From Nectonema munidae (Eukaryota; Nematomorpha; Nectonematoida; Nectonematidae), in NCBI GenBank assembly GCA_030549495.1, contig JAUIRK010001036.1:220001-284000 (forward strand): a stretch of 64,000 nucleotides of DNA, in the 5' to 3' direction. The notes beneath the pieces are model-generated. The model did not search any database. It was given only the letters and a program-made list of their open reading frames with translations, and was not told the DNA's origin. Shown here in pieces: positions 12,376 to 21,984 of the stretch (positions within the stretch are counted from its first letter, which is position 1; every line of letters begins with the position of its first letter). The position numbers and the translations under genes were made by a program.

Positions 12376-13068
12376 TTGAGTTTAACTCTCTGGATGTAAC
12401 TTGACTTTTTCCATATGTAACCAGAAAACGGAGTCTTGAGTATGTATATATTTTTCTACTATCATGCATCCATCATATAGTTATATGTGGGTATGTATAT
12501 GGACAATTCATGATACAAATCGATATTTGCTTATACCTATTTGAACAATTTATAATACAAATGTTGAAATAAATTGTGGTTACTTTTAAGAGTTAGTAAG
12601 TGATTTGACTTTTAATTGCAACAAAAGCTATTCCGATGAAGAGCAAGAATCGAAGAAAATGGAGAAGAAGTACGAAAAACTAGCATTTAAACCATTTTTA
12701 ATTTTTAAATGTATCACAACGTAAAAAATCAATTTTTGATCGGTTCCATTTATTTTGTCTTTTTCCTTACCTAACCTTATTTCTATGTCTCATTACTCAA
12801 ATTTATTTTTCATTATTTTATAAAGAAGATTTGGTAAGTCGTGCTAGTTGTCATAGATAGAAGATAGAGAATTACATTCTTAATTTTTAAAAGGGTTTTA
12901 AGTTGAAGCCGTATATATATATATTCTTGATTTGTCATCACCAAACGTTTATCATATTGAAACCGAGAGAGTAGACTAATTTTAATGCATTTTAAATAAA
13001 TCTCTCATTGAAAGATATTCTAAAATGAATATATTTCACTAAAATTTTTCAAGTTTATTCATAAATAG
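12376..13068. other. Mostly non-coding; one weak exon-like frame at about 12592-12720
   Basis: A plus-strand frame opens after a TTTTAAG acceptor-like site and reads LVSDLTFNCNK, then SYSDEEQESKKMEKKYEK. The Glu/Lys-rich composition and somewhat higher GC are coding-like. No good donor follows before a stop. It could be an upstream exon of the frame at 13069-13263 or a chance ORF. Confidence 0.25.
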
Positions 13069-13263
13069 TTAAATTCACAAAGACAACATCCTTATCTTAA
13101 AATTGTTTGGGAAATTATTAAATGTTATCCTGATATAATTAAACCATTTGGTATACCAGGAACACAAGTTTGTGTTAAAGGATTTTCGCCAGACAAACTA
13201 GTTTTTAGTAATACTAATAACAAACCAGGAATAGATGGAATGGCCGTTATTTTCTTAGAGTGA
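13069..13263 (+). CDS. Orphan terminal-exon-like ORF, unknown product
   Basis: An AAATAG acceptor-like site is followed in phase 0 by a 64-codon open frame ending in TGA. It includes KIVWEIIKCYPDII, then KPFGIPGTQVCVKGF and KPGIDGMAV. Codon use is less AT-biased than the flanks. An AATAAA lies 88 bp beyond the stop (13351-13356), as expected of a 3' terminal exon. There is no initiator Met in a sensible place, so upstream exons are implied. I do not recognise the family. It lies about 360 bp before the TTAA MITE and the start of the plus-strand gene at 13774. Confidence 0.35.
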   Translation, partial: LNSQRQHPYLKIVWEIIKCYPDIIKPFGIPGTQVCVKGFSPDKLVFSNTNNKPGIDGMAVIFLE

Positions 13264-13350
13264 CCTATATAGTTTAATACTAAAATGTCTTTTACTCAAA
13301 CATGTACTAAATGAAATGTTTGATTTAAAAGTGATAATTTTATTTGAAGA

Positions 13351-13356
13351 AATAAA
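13351..13356 (+). terminator. Candidate poly(A) signal AATAAA
   Basis: AATAAA 88 bp after the stop of the ORF at 13069-13263. In such AT-rich DNA the hexamer is frequent, so position is the only support. Confidence 0.25.
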
Positions 13357-13630
13357 ACAAAGGTATAGTTGACATAAGAGAAGAGAAAACGCATAGATTT
13401 TAGACGAAATGTTTTCCTAAAAAATGAATATTTTTAAATTGGAAGCAAAAGGCTTCTTATTCTAAATTGAAGTTAGAAAGTGGAAGAAGCTATACAATTC
13501 CAATGGCCCCTCTGTAAACTTATACTTGACGCGTGATTCCTTAGTCAAATCTAAAAGTTTCAACGCTAACTTTTTGGATATGGTACAGGATTTATTGCCC
13601 ATAGTTAAAATATGACTCACGCGCTCTTAA

Positions 13631-13747
13631 TCGGTTATTGACCGGAGTCAACATATGTCGACTTTACAAAAATGAAATCGTCTGCTCTATAATACAAATC
13701 TTCTGCTTTACACCAGATATCGTCTGAATATTCTGGTCGATAACGGA
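13631..13747. mobile_element. TTAA-flanked MITE (piggyBac type)
   Basis: A 117-bp element flanked by TTAA on both sides (13627-13630 and 13748-13751). Its ends are inverted: TCGGTTATTGACCGGA on the left and TCCGTTATCGACCAGA on the right read in reverse, with three mismatches in 16. The interior holds ATCGTCTG repeats that are also found in the MITE at 33329-33459. TTAA duplication is the hallmark of piggyBac-mediated insertion. It ends only 26 bp before the candidate start codon at 13774. Confidence 0.65.
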
Positions 13748-13773
13748 TTAAGGTGCAATTAATAAATGAGGAA

Positions 13774-13888
13774 ATGCGAAGCGGAGTATGCCTTCCAACT
13801 TCTGTTCTCATCACACATGTGTTTTCCGTCTTTCTAAATAAGTTGATTGGTTTAGGTCAGCAAGATAAACGGAGAAGCGTGCTCGAAA
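13774..13888 (+). CDS. First coding exon of a putative membrane/secreted protein
   Basis: From ATG at 13774 the frame reads MRSGVCLPTSVLITHV, then QQDKRRSVLE, and stops at a canonical donor (AAA then GTAAGT). It joins in phase 1 across a 59-bp intron to the exon at 13948. The join keeps the frame open and gives SVLEILARFLSHPFVVTGIL followed by LLFLSW, a hydrophobic stretch typical of a signal-anchor. An ATG 8 bp upstream is in another frame with a short ORF. The composition is clearly less AT-rich than the flanks. A TTAA MITE lies immediately upstream, in what should be the 5' leader or promoter. Product unknown. Confidence 0.5.
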
Positions 13889-13947
13889 GTAAGTGAGGAA
13901 ATACAGCTTTAATAAGAAGTGCTTGAATTCTCTTGATTTCATTTTAG

Positions 13948-14019
13948 TACTCGCGAGATTTTTGTCGCATCCCTTTGTAGTGACGGGCATTCTTTTGCTC
14001 TTTCTTTCATGGAGTGGAG
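13948..14019 (+). CDS. Second coding exon of the same putative membrane protein
   Basis: A strong acceptor (TTGATTTCATTTTAG) and donor (GGAG then GTAACT) bound a 72-bp exon. In the frame set by exon 1 it encodes LARFLSHPFVVTGILLLFLS then WSG. This is a strongly hydrophobic segment of about 15 residues preceded by a basic region (DKRR), consistent with a signal peptide or signal-anchor. The exon ends in phase 1. The next exon is uncertain; see 15752-15843. The 59-bp intron is the same size class as the 56-bp intron of the plus-strand gene at 19.4 kb, but I see no proof that they are one gene. Confidence 0.5.
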
Positions 14020-14644
14020 GTAACTTTAAATTTTCTCCAAGATAGATGAATGCAATGAAAAAGGTGTTTTATATTTAGTTGCTTGTAAGTTGTGTTTAAT
14101 TTTCATTTCCTATTCGATCTATTTCTCTTTTTATATTTATATTAATACAAAATAACACTTTCAGTTGGCATAGGTATGGATTAACTATTATCCCATAATC
14201 ACATTACCCATTAATATCATCATCATTATCATCAGGCTGGGTAGTAGTGGAAATTTTAGAATTACTCTTACTCTTACTCCAGAGTACAAAATATTACCCT
14301 AAAAAATATTTATCTTTCTCTTATGATTCATCAAGCCAAATTTAAGAGCTAAGTTATTTAACCAATTTTTTTTATGAAATACTTAAAAAACAAAAACGAC
14401 TAAGCGAAACAAAAAGCAATGTCAACATTAAATCAAATCATATTAGTTCTTAAAAATAAGATAGATTCACTCAATCAATATGAGTAGTGAAGTAATAAAT
14501 ATCTCTTTAATCTTACTCTTGCCCTGATTACCTCCATCATTACAATTACCATCATTATTTCCATTATCACCAATCATCATCATTACCACAACATCATCAT
14601 TACTATCTGCATCATTATATATATATCATCTTCTATTTATTATA
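14020..14644. other. Non-coding; CAT/ATC-rich simple sequence
   Basis: Presumed intron. Imperfect ATC/CAT trinucleotide runs occur at about 14215-14235 and 14545-14630. Nothing else is recognised. Confidence 0.4.
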
Positions 14645-15113
14645 GAATCTATACCAATTTTTTGTTCTATATTGCCCTTTTGCAATTTATTTTGCCTTTT
14701 TGCAATTCTAATTATTCTTTTTGCGATTGTGTTTTCTTCGACTTTTTTTTAATTTTAGTTTTTCATTTTAAATTTTTTGATATTTTGACTATTTACACGA
14801 TGAATCTTTTTTTATGAAAAAAAGTAATAATTAATAAATTTAATTTTTGGAAAAGTATAAAAGGCAAATAAGATTTATTTCCGAAATAATTAAAAATTGA
14901 AATGATTTAGTTTCTGATTTTCTGGATAAAATAAAAAATTCCATCGTGTAAATAGCCAAAATATCAAAACATGAAAAATAGTACATGTCAACGTAATATA
15001 AAACAAATGAAAAACAAAATCTAAAAATGTTGAAGGAAACAGAATTACAAAAAGACAAAATAGAATTACTAGAATTGCAAAAGGACAACATAGAACTAAA
15101 AATGGTATATACA
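14645..15113. mobile_element. Foldback (long inverted repeat) element
   Basis: A left arm (about 14645-14812) and a right arm (about 14925-15113) are diverged reverse complements. Each contains the sequence of words TATACCA, TTTTGTTCTAT or its equivalent, CCTTTTGCAATT, GCAATTCTA.TAATTCT, and further in TTTGATATTTTG.CTATTTACACGATG. The spacer is about 110 bp. The element can form a hairpin of some 165-185 bp. The two overlapping minus-strand frames here are by-products of the low-complexity arms. No target duplication was identified, so family is open. Confidence 0.6.
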
Positions 15114-15751
15114 CTAAATGTTTATTTTGTCATCTAGGAAAATATCTTGGTAAGTTTTTATTTTACTAAATTTTTTGTCAGCAACTTGGAGAAACTACAA
15201 ATCCATTACAAAGCGTTAGAGAATTCATTTTTTTAAACCTCACCCGATAGGTAGTAGGTATACTCTTGAATGGCAGCAAGAATTTCATTTGTATAAAAAC
15301 ATTTAATAAAATATTTTTAATAAAATTAAAATATATAAAATATAATAATAATAATATATAAATATATAATACAATTCTTCATTAAAATTAAAATAAGACA
15401 ATAAGGGAGTGGAAAGATGAAATTTTTTTGAAAAAATGAAATTTATTCTACGTTATCAAAGAAAAATGTATTTTTTTTATTATGTTGAATAAAGGTTTTT
15501 GACTTTTCTTTTTTAAATTCTTTTTTTTTAATTTATTTTAACAAATTGAAATTAATATATATATTTATTACAAACGTTTTTGAAGTTAGAGTCATATTGA
15601 TAGTTCTATAGTAATATTGATAGATTTATTATAGTAATGAACACAACACCAGATATTAAGATTGTTTCTCAATTTGTGATCTTTCTGTTAGGATTGTATA
15701 CATCACTTTAGTTATAGTTAGGGAGTATAAGAGGCAGCTTTTCGGTTTTAG
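15114..15751. other. AT-rich non-coding stretch
   Basis: A-T microsatellite-like sequence at 15330-15375 and nothing gene-like. Presumed intron if the exon at 15752 is real. Confidence 0.35.
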
Positions 15752-15843
15752 TGGGGTGGAAATTCCAGGTAGATACTCGACTCAGAATTCCGGGCGGGAG
15801 CATGATATCCCTAAGAAATCGAAAACGTCATATACAATTTTAA
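15752..15843 (+). CDS. Possible last exon of the gene starting at 13774
   Basis: After TTTTCGGTTTTAG the sequence continues in phase with exon 2 (which ends with a single G) and gives GVGWKFQVDTRLRIPGGS, then a basic RNRKRHIQF end and TAA. The stretch is much richer in G and C than its flanks. A GTAGAT inside could instead act as a donor, making a 17-bp microexon. If read through, the complete three-exon protein is about 93 residues. Support is the phase match and composition only. Confidence 0.28.
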
Positions 15844-18504
15844 GTTTAACCAAACTATATAAATCTGTACACGCGTGTTAATGTTTATGAGTGTGTATTT
15901 TTGTGGGAACATGTGCATAAGTATAAATGAAGACTTAATCACCCAAAATAACGATAACGACAGTGTTACAAAGCAGTAAAAAAACAATGCTTGTCTCTTT
16001 CTTGATATTTGATTTCTACTTCGACTCAAGCATTCATCTTTTCAATGTTAACAAAATATAAATGTTAGATCATCATCCAAAAAACCTTGTAGAAGGCACT
16101 TCTGCAATTACGTTGAAACTCGAAATAATATTTTGTAATAAAAATTTTTCTTCCATTAAATCAAAAAATTTAAGAAGTATTGCAAAAAAAATTTTTTTTT
16201 TAATTTGCACAAATTTTTGATTTATATCTTGACTTTCTTTACATTTTGATATTAATTCAAATGAAATATTCTTGAGTAATTTTGTTATTATTTTATTATA
16301 AGATTTTAGGAGGTTATGTGATTTTCTATAGGAATGAGCTTGAATAATATTAAATAATATGAGCTTGAATTTTTTAGTATTACATTTTTTTCAAAAAATT
16401 AACGAAAAGATTTTTTAAAGCAACAATAACAAAAAAGATAACGAAATCCTCTATTCAAAATTTAATTATTGCAACGTAAAACGAAGCTCTCAATTATGTA
16501 ATCTCTTAGTAATGTTTTAAATATGTGGTGTTAAGTAAGTGAAACATCGTGGTAACTTTCAAACGTAACATACCATATGTATGACACTACGTTTAAATCA
16601 TGTTTGTGAATCAAGCGAATTCATTTGAACTTTCTTCAATCAATTTAGAATATTCAAATCAAGTGTACAAAAATCTTCGATTTGATTGGATAGAAAAACT
16701 GGTCCAAGCAAAACAACATTTTTTCAATTTTAATTAAATTCCTCCAATATTTTACATAGTTAAGAATTTTTCTATACCGCAAAAGTATATTGTACTTATC
16801 TTTTTTCTAACGTATCTTTCCTTAAACTTTGCTTACAATAAAGAAAAAATAAATTGTATTTTCTTTCCGATACTACATATAGAGTTTAAGATTTTTTTAA
16901 CCAGAGTTACCGTTTGTTTGGTATATATTATAAATTTCAATATTATTTTTTTACAATTTAACAACTACTATACTTTGTTTTAATTATATATAAAAATCAT
17001 ATGAAATGAAATATATTAATAATATAATTTTTTATATCTTTTTTTTCAATGTTCTCTGCAAACAATTTTATTTATATCTTTTTCTATTGTGACATGTATG
17101 AGTGTAATTATTGGGTTATTTTCACCTCATGCTTGCCAATAGCTCGGTCTTGATTGTAACTAAAACTGTAAAAGTTGTTTATAGAATAAATAAATCATCT
17201 AAAATAAATTTATATAGATAAAGGGCCAATTTTCATAGTTTTAGAATTTAATATTTCATTTTGGTAAAACTTTTAAAACCCATGTTTGCGGTATGAGAGT
17301 TACGGTAATTAATATCTGTATAGTACAAATTGTTGCTTCTGAATAATCTCACAAAATTGATGTTTTCAAGCAGTTTCTATTAATTAAGCTTTGTAAATAG
17401 GTATGAAAAATTCGAATAAATCCACACTTAGAATAGAGATAATAGGAATTAATTATTTTTGAATTGAAATTTCACATGTGTCTACACATGTGTACACAAT
17501 TCGGTTAAAATTAGAGTGTATATTTGTTGCTTATTTGAGGGTTTAGAAGTGAATCACCAGTACTTCTAGTAGAAGCCCTGGTAGTAGTAAGAATATAATT
17601 AAATTAAGTCTAATGTTGTAAAAAATTTCGCTAGTCGTGATGATGAAATTTAATGCTTAGTCGAGTGATGAATGTATTGATGATAAAGTGTCGCGTGTCT
17701 TGTGATTTATCGCGGGAACGTTAAAATTTAAAAGGATTGATAGCTGCTCTAGGTATTCAGCCTCGACAATTCAAAGAAATCTAACTAGGTAATGGTATAA
17801 TTGCGAAAGGAACCTTGGCGCATAACAGGAGGTCTTAGATTCATAATAGAATCCTTCTTTTAGAAATGTCCTTTTTTATGTTCAGATACGCTTGATTTAT
17901 TGACAACCGTTTTTAGGATTCTTGAAAGAGGAAAAATTAAGAACTGGAGCTATGGGAAATTATGGAGTTTTTTTCAACTCTACTTGGATGTCAATTGTCA
18001 GAAGTCATTGCAAAAGTAATATTCATGGCCGAACCCTCATATTAGTGCATAAAGTGATATTCTGAACAAAGTGTTCACAGACAAACAGAGCGGCACTCAA
18101 CAAAAAGAAAGGCAAAAAGCTGAACATCATACATAGATACTAAATCAGTCACCGAATTACAAATTTTAATAATACTAAATACTTTCGCCTGACTCGAAAT
18201 CGGCAGAAGAATATACTCTTTTGAGTAAAACTTTTAAAAATCCTAAATATTTCCCAGTTTTATCATGTTTAATTTGAACATTCTTTAATCGAACTTATTT
18301 CAAAATTTATAATACGTAAGACAAATTTAAAAATTCAATAAAAAATACCTTGAAGACTGCGTTAACGATAAGCCAGTTGAAGCATTTCTTATGAAAAAAT
18401 GCCGACAAAATAGTAAAAAAGAATCTAAAATATTTGCTATCTTTATGCGTGTATCTATAAAAAGTAATTTTATAATTCAAATTTTAACTAGTGTTTGTTT
18501 TTAG
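15844..18504. other. AT-rich stretch, no confident gene
   Basis: Mostly A/T runs. A short direct repeat, ATGAGCTTGAAT, lies at about 16334 and 16359. The patch at 17640-17860 has higher GC but no useful open frame. A frame at 17920-18018 (ILERGKIKNWSYGKLW then FFQLYLDVNC), preceded by a TTTTTAG acceptor and followed by GTAATA, could be an exon of the gene ending at 19898, but its phase does not match the next exon. Confidence 0.35.
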
Positions 18505-19407
18505 TCCAAATTTTTTCACTACACCACATGTACTGGATCAGGGCGGGTGCTAGGAATTGCGGGGCACAATTAGAAATCTGATAGCGGGGCCCCGACTCTA
18601 CATAGTAAGTTTTATCGGTGTTTATATTTCATATAAAAAATAAACATTTAATGCTGAGTATAAAAAAATTTAAAGGCAATATGAATACTTTTATTGCTTT
18701 AACATTAAGCGTTGCAAATTAGGCAATTGCATATAATCTTTTATAAAAAGACTCTTCTAGCTTTTTTATTAGCAAAATCTTTCAAAATATTTTCAAATAG
18801 CTTTAGCAATCTCGCTTTCTATAGAAAACATTGCCAAACTGTTAAGTCTTTCTTGTGAAACTGTAGACGTCAAGTATGTTTTAATTAGTTTCAGCTTTGA
18901 AAACTTCTTTCCTCTGGTGCAACAGTTATTGGCATTATTAGATAAATCCTCAAGGCAATGAAAAGTGAAAAAATTCGCCATTGCTAAAGGAGATGACATA
19001 ACGATGATACTTCATCATGCATAAAATAAAAAATTAATATTATAAGAAAGATTATCTCACTTTTCATTTTACATTTTAAGTCGTATTTTGTACCTCATAT
19101 AATAAAGAAAAAGACCCACAGGCGTGGGGCCCTTTCAAAGCACGGGACCCAATTAGATAACATCGGTCAAATCGGCTTGCAACCGGCTCTCTACTGGATT
19201 TAAGGGAAGATACTCTATTATTGAATATTTAAAAATTGTCGCTCTAGAATACGCAAAATTTGAAAGGCTAGATCTTCCCTATGATTTGTTCGTCTGCAAG
19301 AAAGGCATAATACTACGATTCAAGCAAATCGGAAATGTTCTCCTCCACGTCATTCTCTACAACGACGCCACTTACGTTGCCAATTCTCTTCCTTATTGCG
19401 TTTTTGA
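18505..19407 (+). CDS. Host exon of an unknown gene, split by a hAT insertion
   Basis: After a GTTTTTAG acceptor the frame reads SKFFHYTTCTG (18505-18538). It is interrupted by a 653-bp hAT element (18539-19191) and an 8-bp target copy. It then resumes at 19200 in the same frame with KGRYSIIEYLKIVALEYAKF, then LPYDLFVCKKGIILRFKQIG and YVANSLPYCVF, to a GTAAGT donor at 19408. Removing the insert and one target copy gives an uninterrupted exon of 242 bp. Codon use is clearly coding. The alternating hydrophobic strands might suggest an RWD-like or other alpha/beta fold, but I do not recognise the protein. Either this haplotype is knocked out, or the insert is spliced out. Confidence 0.6.
18539..19191 (-). 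mobile_element. hAT element (deleted TTF type) inside a host exon
   Basis: The insert starts CAGGGCGGGTGC and ends CCGGCTCTC; the reversed end (GAGAGCCGGTTGC) matches the start imperfectly. It is flanked by a perfect 8-bp duplication TACTGGAT (18531-18538 and 19192-19199), the size made by hAT transposases. GGGGCCC words sit near both ends. Inside, on the minus strand, is a C-terminal transposase piece (18793-18999). The element is internally deleted and non-autonomous. The perfect duplication suggests a fairly recent insertion, although the imperfect ends argue it was already degraded or that the ends are naturally asymmetric. Confidence 0.75.
18720..18999 (-). pseudogene. hAT transposase C-terminal fragment
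   Basis: Reads KFSKLKLIKTYLTSTVSQER then LNSLAMFSIESEIAK. This is the hAT dimerisation motif of TTF-type elements (FSKLKLIK.YLRSTM.QERL..L..LSIE...A), followed after a stop by a short basic piece. The N-terminal part of the transposase is absent. It belongs to the element at 18539-19191 and is related to, but not the same copy as, the fragment at 1847-2110. Confidence 0.7.
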
Positions 19408-19463
19408 GTAAGTGAAAATATATTCCTTTTTTGAAGAAACATTTGAAAATCTTTTCTTTTCAG

Positions 19464-19527
19464 CGACCAAACGTTCGTCTTTGAAAATGTCAATGATCTA
19501 CCATTTTCTGTGGTGGGTGTAGATGTG
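19464..19527 (+). CDS. Penultimate exon of the unknown plus-strand gene
   Basis: A TTTTCTTTTCAG acceptor follows a 56-bp intron from 19408. The exon completes the split codon (GA plus C) and reads DQTFVFENVNDLPFSVVGVD then V, ending before GTGAGA. The frame continues from the exon at 18505-19407 and, in phase 0, into 19746. An alternative donor GTGTAG 13 bp earlier would need the neighbouring acceptor two bases upstream. Product unknown. Confidence 0.55.
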
Positions 19528-19745
19528 GTGAGAATTTACTCTTCTATGAAAAACGTCAGCCTGAAATAATTCCATACAAATATTTAATAATAAAATAAAG
19601 CTTAAAATAGATATTGACAGCGCATTTCTCTGTTTAGTTATTTATATGCTTATTACTTCTCTTGATAAAGACCTTTTGAAAAGTTTAGATATATAGATCA
19701 TTTAAAATATCTTACATTTACCTTTACTTTTATTAATATTTAGAG

Positions 19746-19898
19746 AACTCCTTTTTCTTCCATGATATTCAGACTGAACTTGTTCTTGTAGTGAAAAATG
19801 CAAACGTCTCTTCAAATTCCACGAAGAGTATCGATTCTGTAAAGAAAATTATTTCCAAACTCCACCAAAAACAATTTACGTCTTTGAAATCAAATTAA
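19746..19898 (+). CDS. Last exon of the unknown plus-strand gene
   Basis: After a TATTTAGAG acceptor the frame reads NSFFFHDIQTELVLVVKNAN, then KSIDSVKKIISKLHQKQF and stops at TAA (19896-19898). It joins the previous exon in phase 0. The Lys-rich helical end is a plausible C-terminus. An AATAAA lies 68 bp downstream. Together the three exons encode about 150 residues of the C-terminal part. No family was recognised. Confidence 0.55.
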   Translation, partial: NSFFFHDIQTELVLVVKNANVSSNSTKSIDSVKKIISKLHQKQFTSLKSN

Positions 19899-19965
19899 AA
19901 ATTTTTTTATCCTAAAATGCAAACAATCATCTTTTTTAATTAAACAAAATAAGAAATAATACTTT

Positions 19966-19971
19966 AATAAA
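19966..19971 (+). terminator. Candidate poly(A) signal AATAAA
   Basis: AATAAA 68 bp after the TAA of the unknown plus-strand gene, the right spacing for its 3' end. Confidence 0.4.
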
Positions 19972-21049
19972 AGCATCATCTAATTAAGGAATTGTGTAAT
20001 AATTAAATAAGTATACTTATAAATTTTACTATATAATTAATCAGTGCTAAATAATCTATTTGTGAATACGTCTTCAAAGTCTCAATTTATTCTTGTAAAG
20101 GAAAGTAACTCATTTATAGACAGCACTTCAATACAGCCCTTACGTTTATTAAGTCCGCTGTACGCTCAATATTCAGTGGTTTCTGTGTGGTGTATCAAAA
20201 CGAATTTAATTTTTCCAAAAGTAATATGTAGTTGGACGAACTTCGTGAACAAAATACAATTCCTATATTTAAGTGTGCACAGAGTAAATCTAGCACACGA
20301 AGTGACGTAAATATTTTATTACATTACCAAGTTTGTGTGTATTTTCAAAGTTTGATTTCTGAATTCGAACGACATTATTTCCAAAATGTTGAATTACTGT
20401 TATTTTGTTATTTCAGGAGGAATTAATTTTTATACGTCTGATGTAGAGAGTATCACACTTTTCTTGTTGACTAATCAATTTTTTGGTATTTATTTGCGAT
20501 TCAAGGAGGCTATGATAAGTATATTTAAACAAATTCTCAATGGCCAGTTCAAAGTAGCTTTTTTTATTGAATATTATTCTAAGTTTTATTATAAAAATTT
20601 ATATTTGCTTGTTTTTATCAATTATTATTATTATCATCATTGTTTTAGACATCCTATTTCGATAAAAACTAACAAATTAATTTTTTATGAGCATACAAAA
20701 ATACTATCACTGTATTTTCATTATCAAATTTGAAAATAGATATTTCCGTACTTATGGTTAAGTTTCTCTTTAAGTCACTTTTTTCAAGCGAACTCTAAGC
20801 GATTTTTTGGTAAAATCGAGCTCTCCACCAATCCTTTATTTTTTCGTATAAGTTATGCGATTCAAGAACATAACTAGAATTTATCATTTTATGTTCAGAT
20901 TTTATGTGTTTCACAAAGCCATAAAAAATTAAAGGTATTTTTTAGTTTCAAGGCATTTGCGCGTTTACGAATTCTACCCCTACAACCAACTGATTACTAC
21001 ACATCTATTATTATCAAGAAAGTAAAAAAGTCTATGTCGCAAAATTCTT
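19972..21049. other. AT-rich intergenic stretch
   Basis: Three overlapping plus-strand frames between 20044 and 20733 are T-rich and match nothing. No splice-bounded coding or repeat ends were seen. Confidence 0.4.
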
Positions 21050-21345
21050 TCTGAATTACGTAAAATGTTTCCTAAAGTGTCTGAAGCTAAACTGATTGAA
21101 GGTGCATTCGAAGGATCACAAGTTTAAAAAATGCTCCTGTCAGATTCTCTAGAAAATCAAATGTCGCAGATCGAAAAACAAGCATGTAATGCATTTAGAA
21201 ATATTGTGTATAGTTTTTTAGGGAATAAAAAAGCTGAAAACTATCAAGAATTAATTGCAGAACTCTTCGAAAGTTATTATGACAATGTCAATAAATATGC
21301 ACTACATGCATTCTCATTTGGACTTTTTCAAAACAAATCAAAAAG
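21050..21345 (+). pseudogene. Relic of a dispersed invertebrate ORF family
   Basis: Reads KILSELRKMFPKVSEAKLIE then GAFEGSQ, a stop, then LENQMSQIEKQACNAFRNIV, YSFLGNKKAENYQELIAEL and ALH. This matches a repetitive protein common in arthropod and cnidarian annotations, with the pattern LHIKLG...FKYL...FP.LSEAK.KEG.FVGPQI...E..AW..F...V..FLGN.KA..Y...V..L. Its function is unknown to me; it behaves like part of a mobile element. Here only the middle third remains and it is broken by a stop. Confidence 0.5.
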
Positions 21346-21984
21346 TTATAGCAATCCAAAAATCCTGTTATTTCTGAAATCAGGGCATATTAGTTTATAA
21401 AAAACAACAAAACTTTTTGAAACAAAAAATTTTTGAATCTTTGTAACATTGTGTTATAAAAGTGAGCAATTTTTTATAGAGTTTGTGAAGCATTTAAAAA
21501 ATATAAGTCTTTTCAAAAGTGCTAAAGTCTCGCTCTTTGTTTGTTAACTTCTAAAATTTTTTTTTATAGATTATTAAAGATATTCCAGACTATAAAAAAA
21601 TTGACCTATTAATGTTGAGCTAAATAACTTAAATTCCTTTACCCAAATATTATAAAATAGAATAAAAGCTATAAAAGTGTATTTATCAAAAGTAAGCTGT
21701 ATGTATTTTAACTGCCTAGTTATAAATATAAAATTTATATAATACACATATACATTTTCATAAGAAGGATGAAAGTTCTAATTCAAAAAATAATAAATCT
21801 AGCAGTGAATATTTAATTCTAGTTATTTAAGGGTTTTAGTTATACTTTATGCCATAGAATCCATCTCGTTTTGAAATATTACTATCAAATTTTTAGTGTT
21901 ATTAATTGACCATTTGTTTTAGTCGACACATGCAATTAGAACCTAAATGATTTTAAATTTGATCGCTATTATGTGAATATATAA

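Noticed and set aside
14840-15114. Two overlapping minus-strand ORFs with hydrophobic runs
   Set aside because: They lie in the pyrimidine-rich arm of a foldback element; the hydrophobic residues come from base composition.
20044-20733. Cluster of plus-strand ORFs after the unknown gene
   Set aside because: T-rich composition, no splice sites in register, no recognisable motif.
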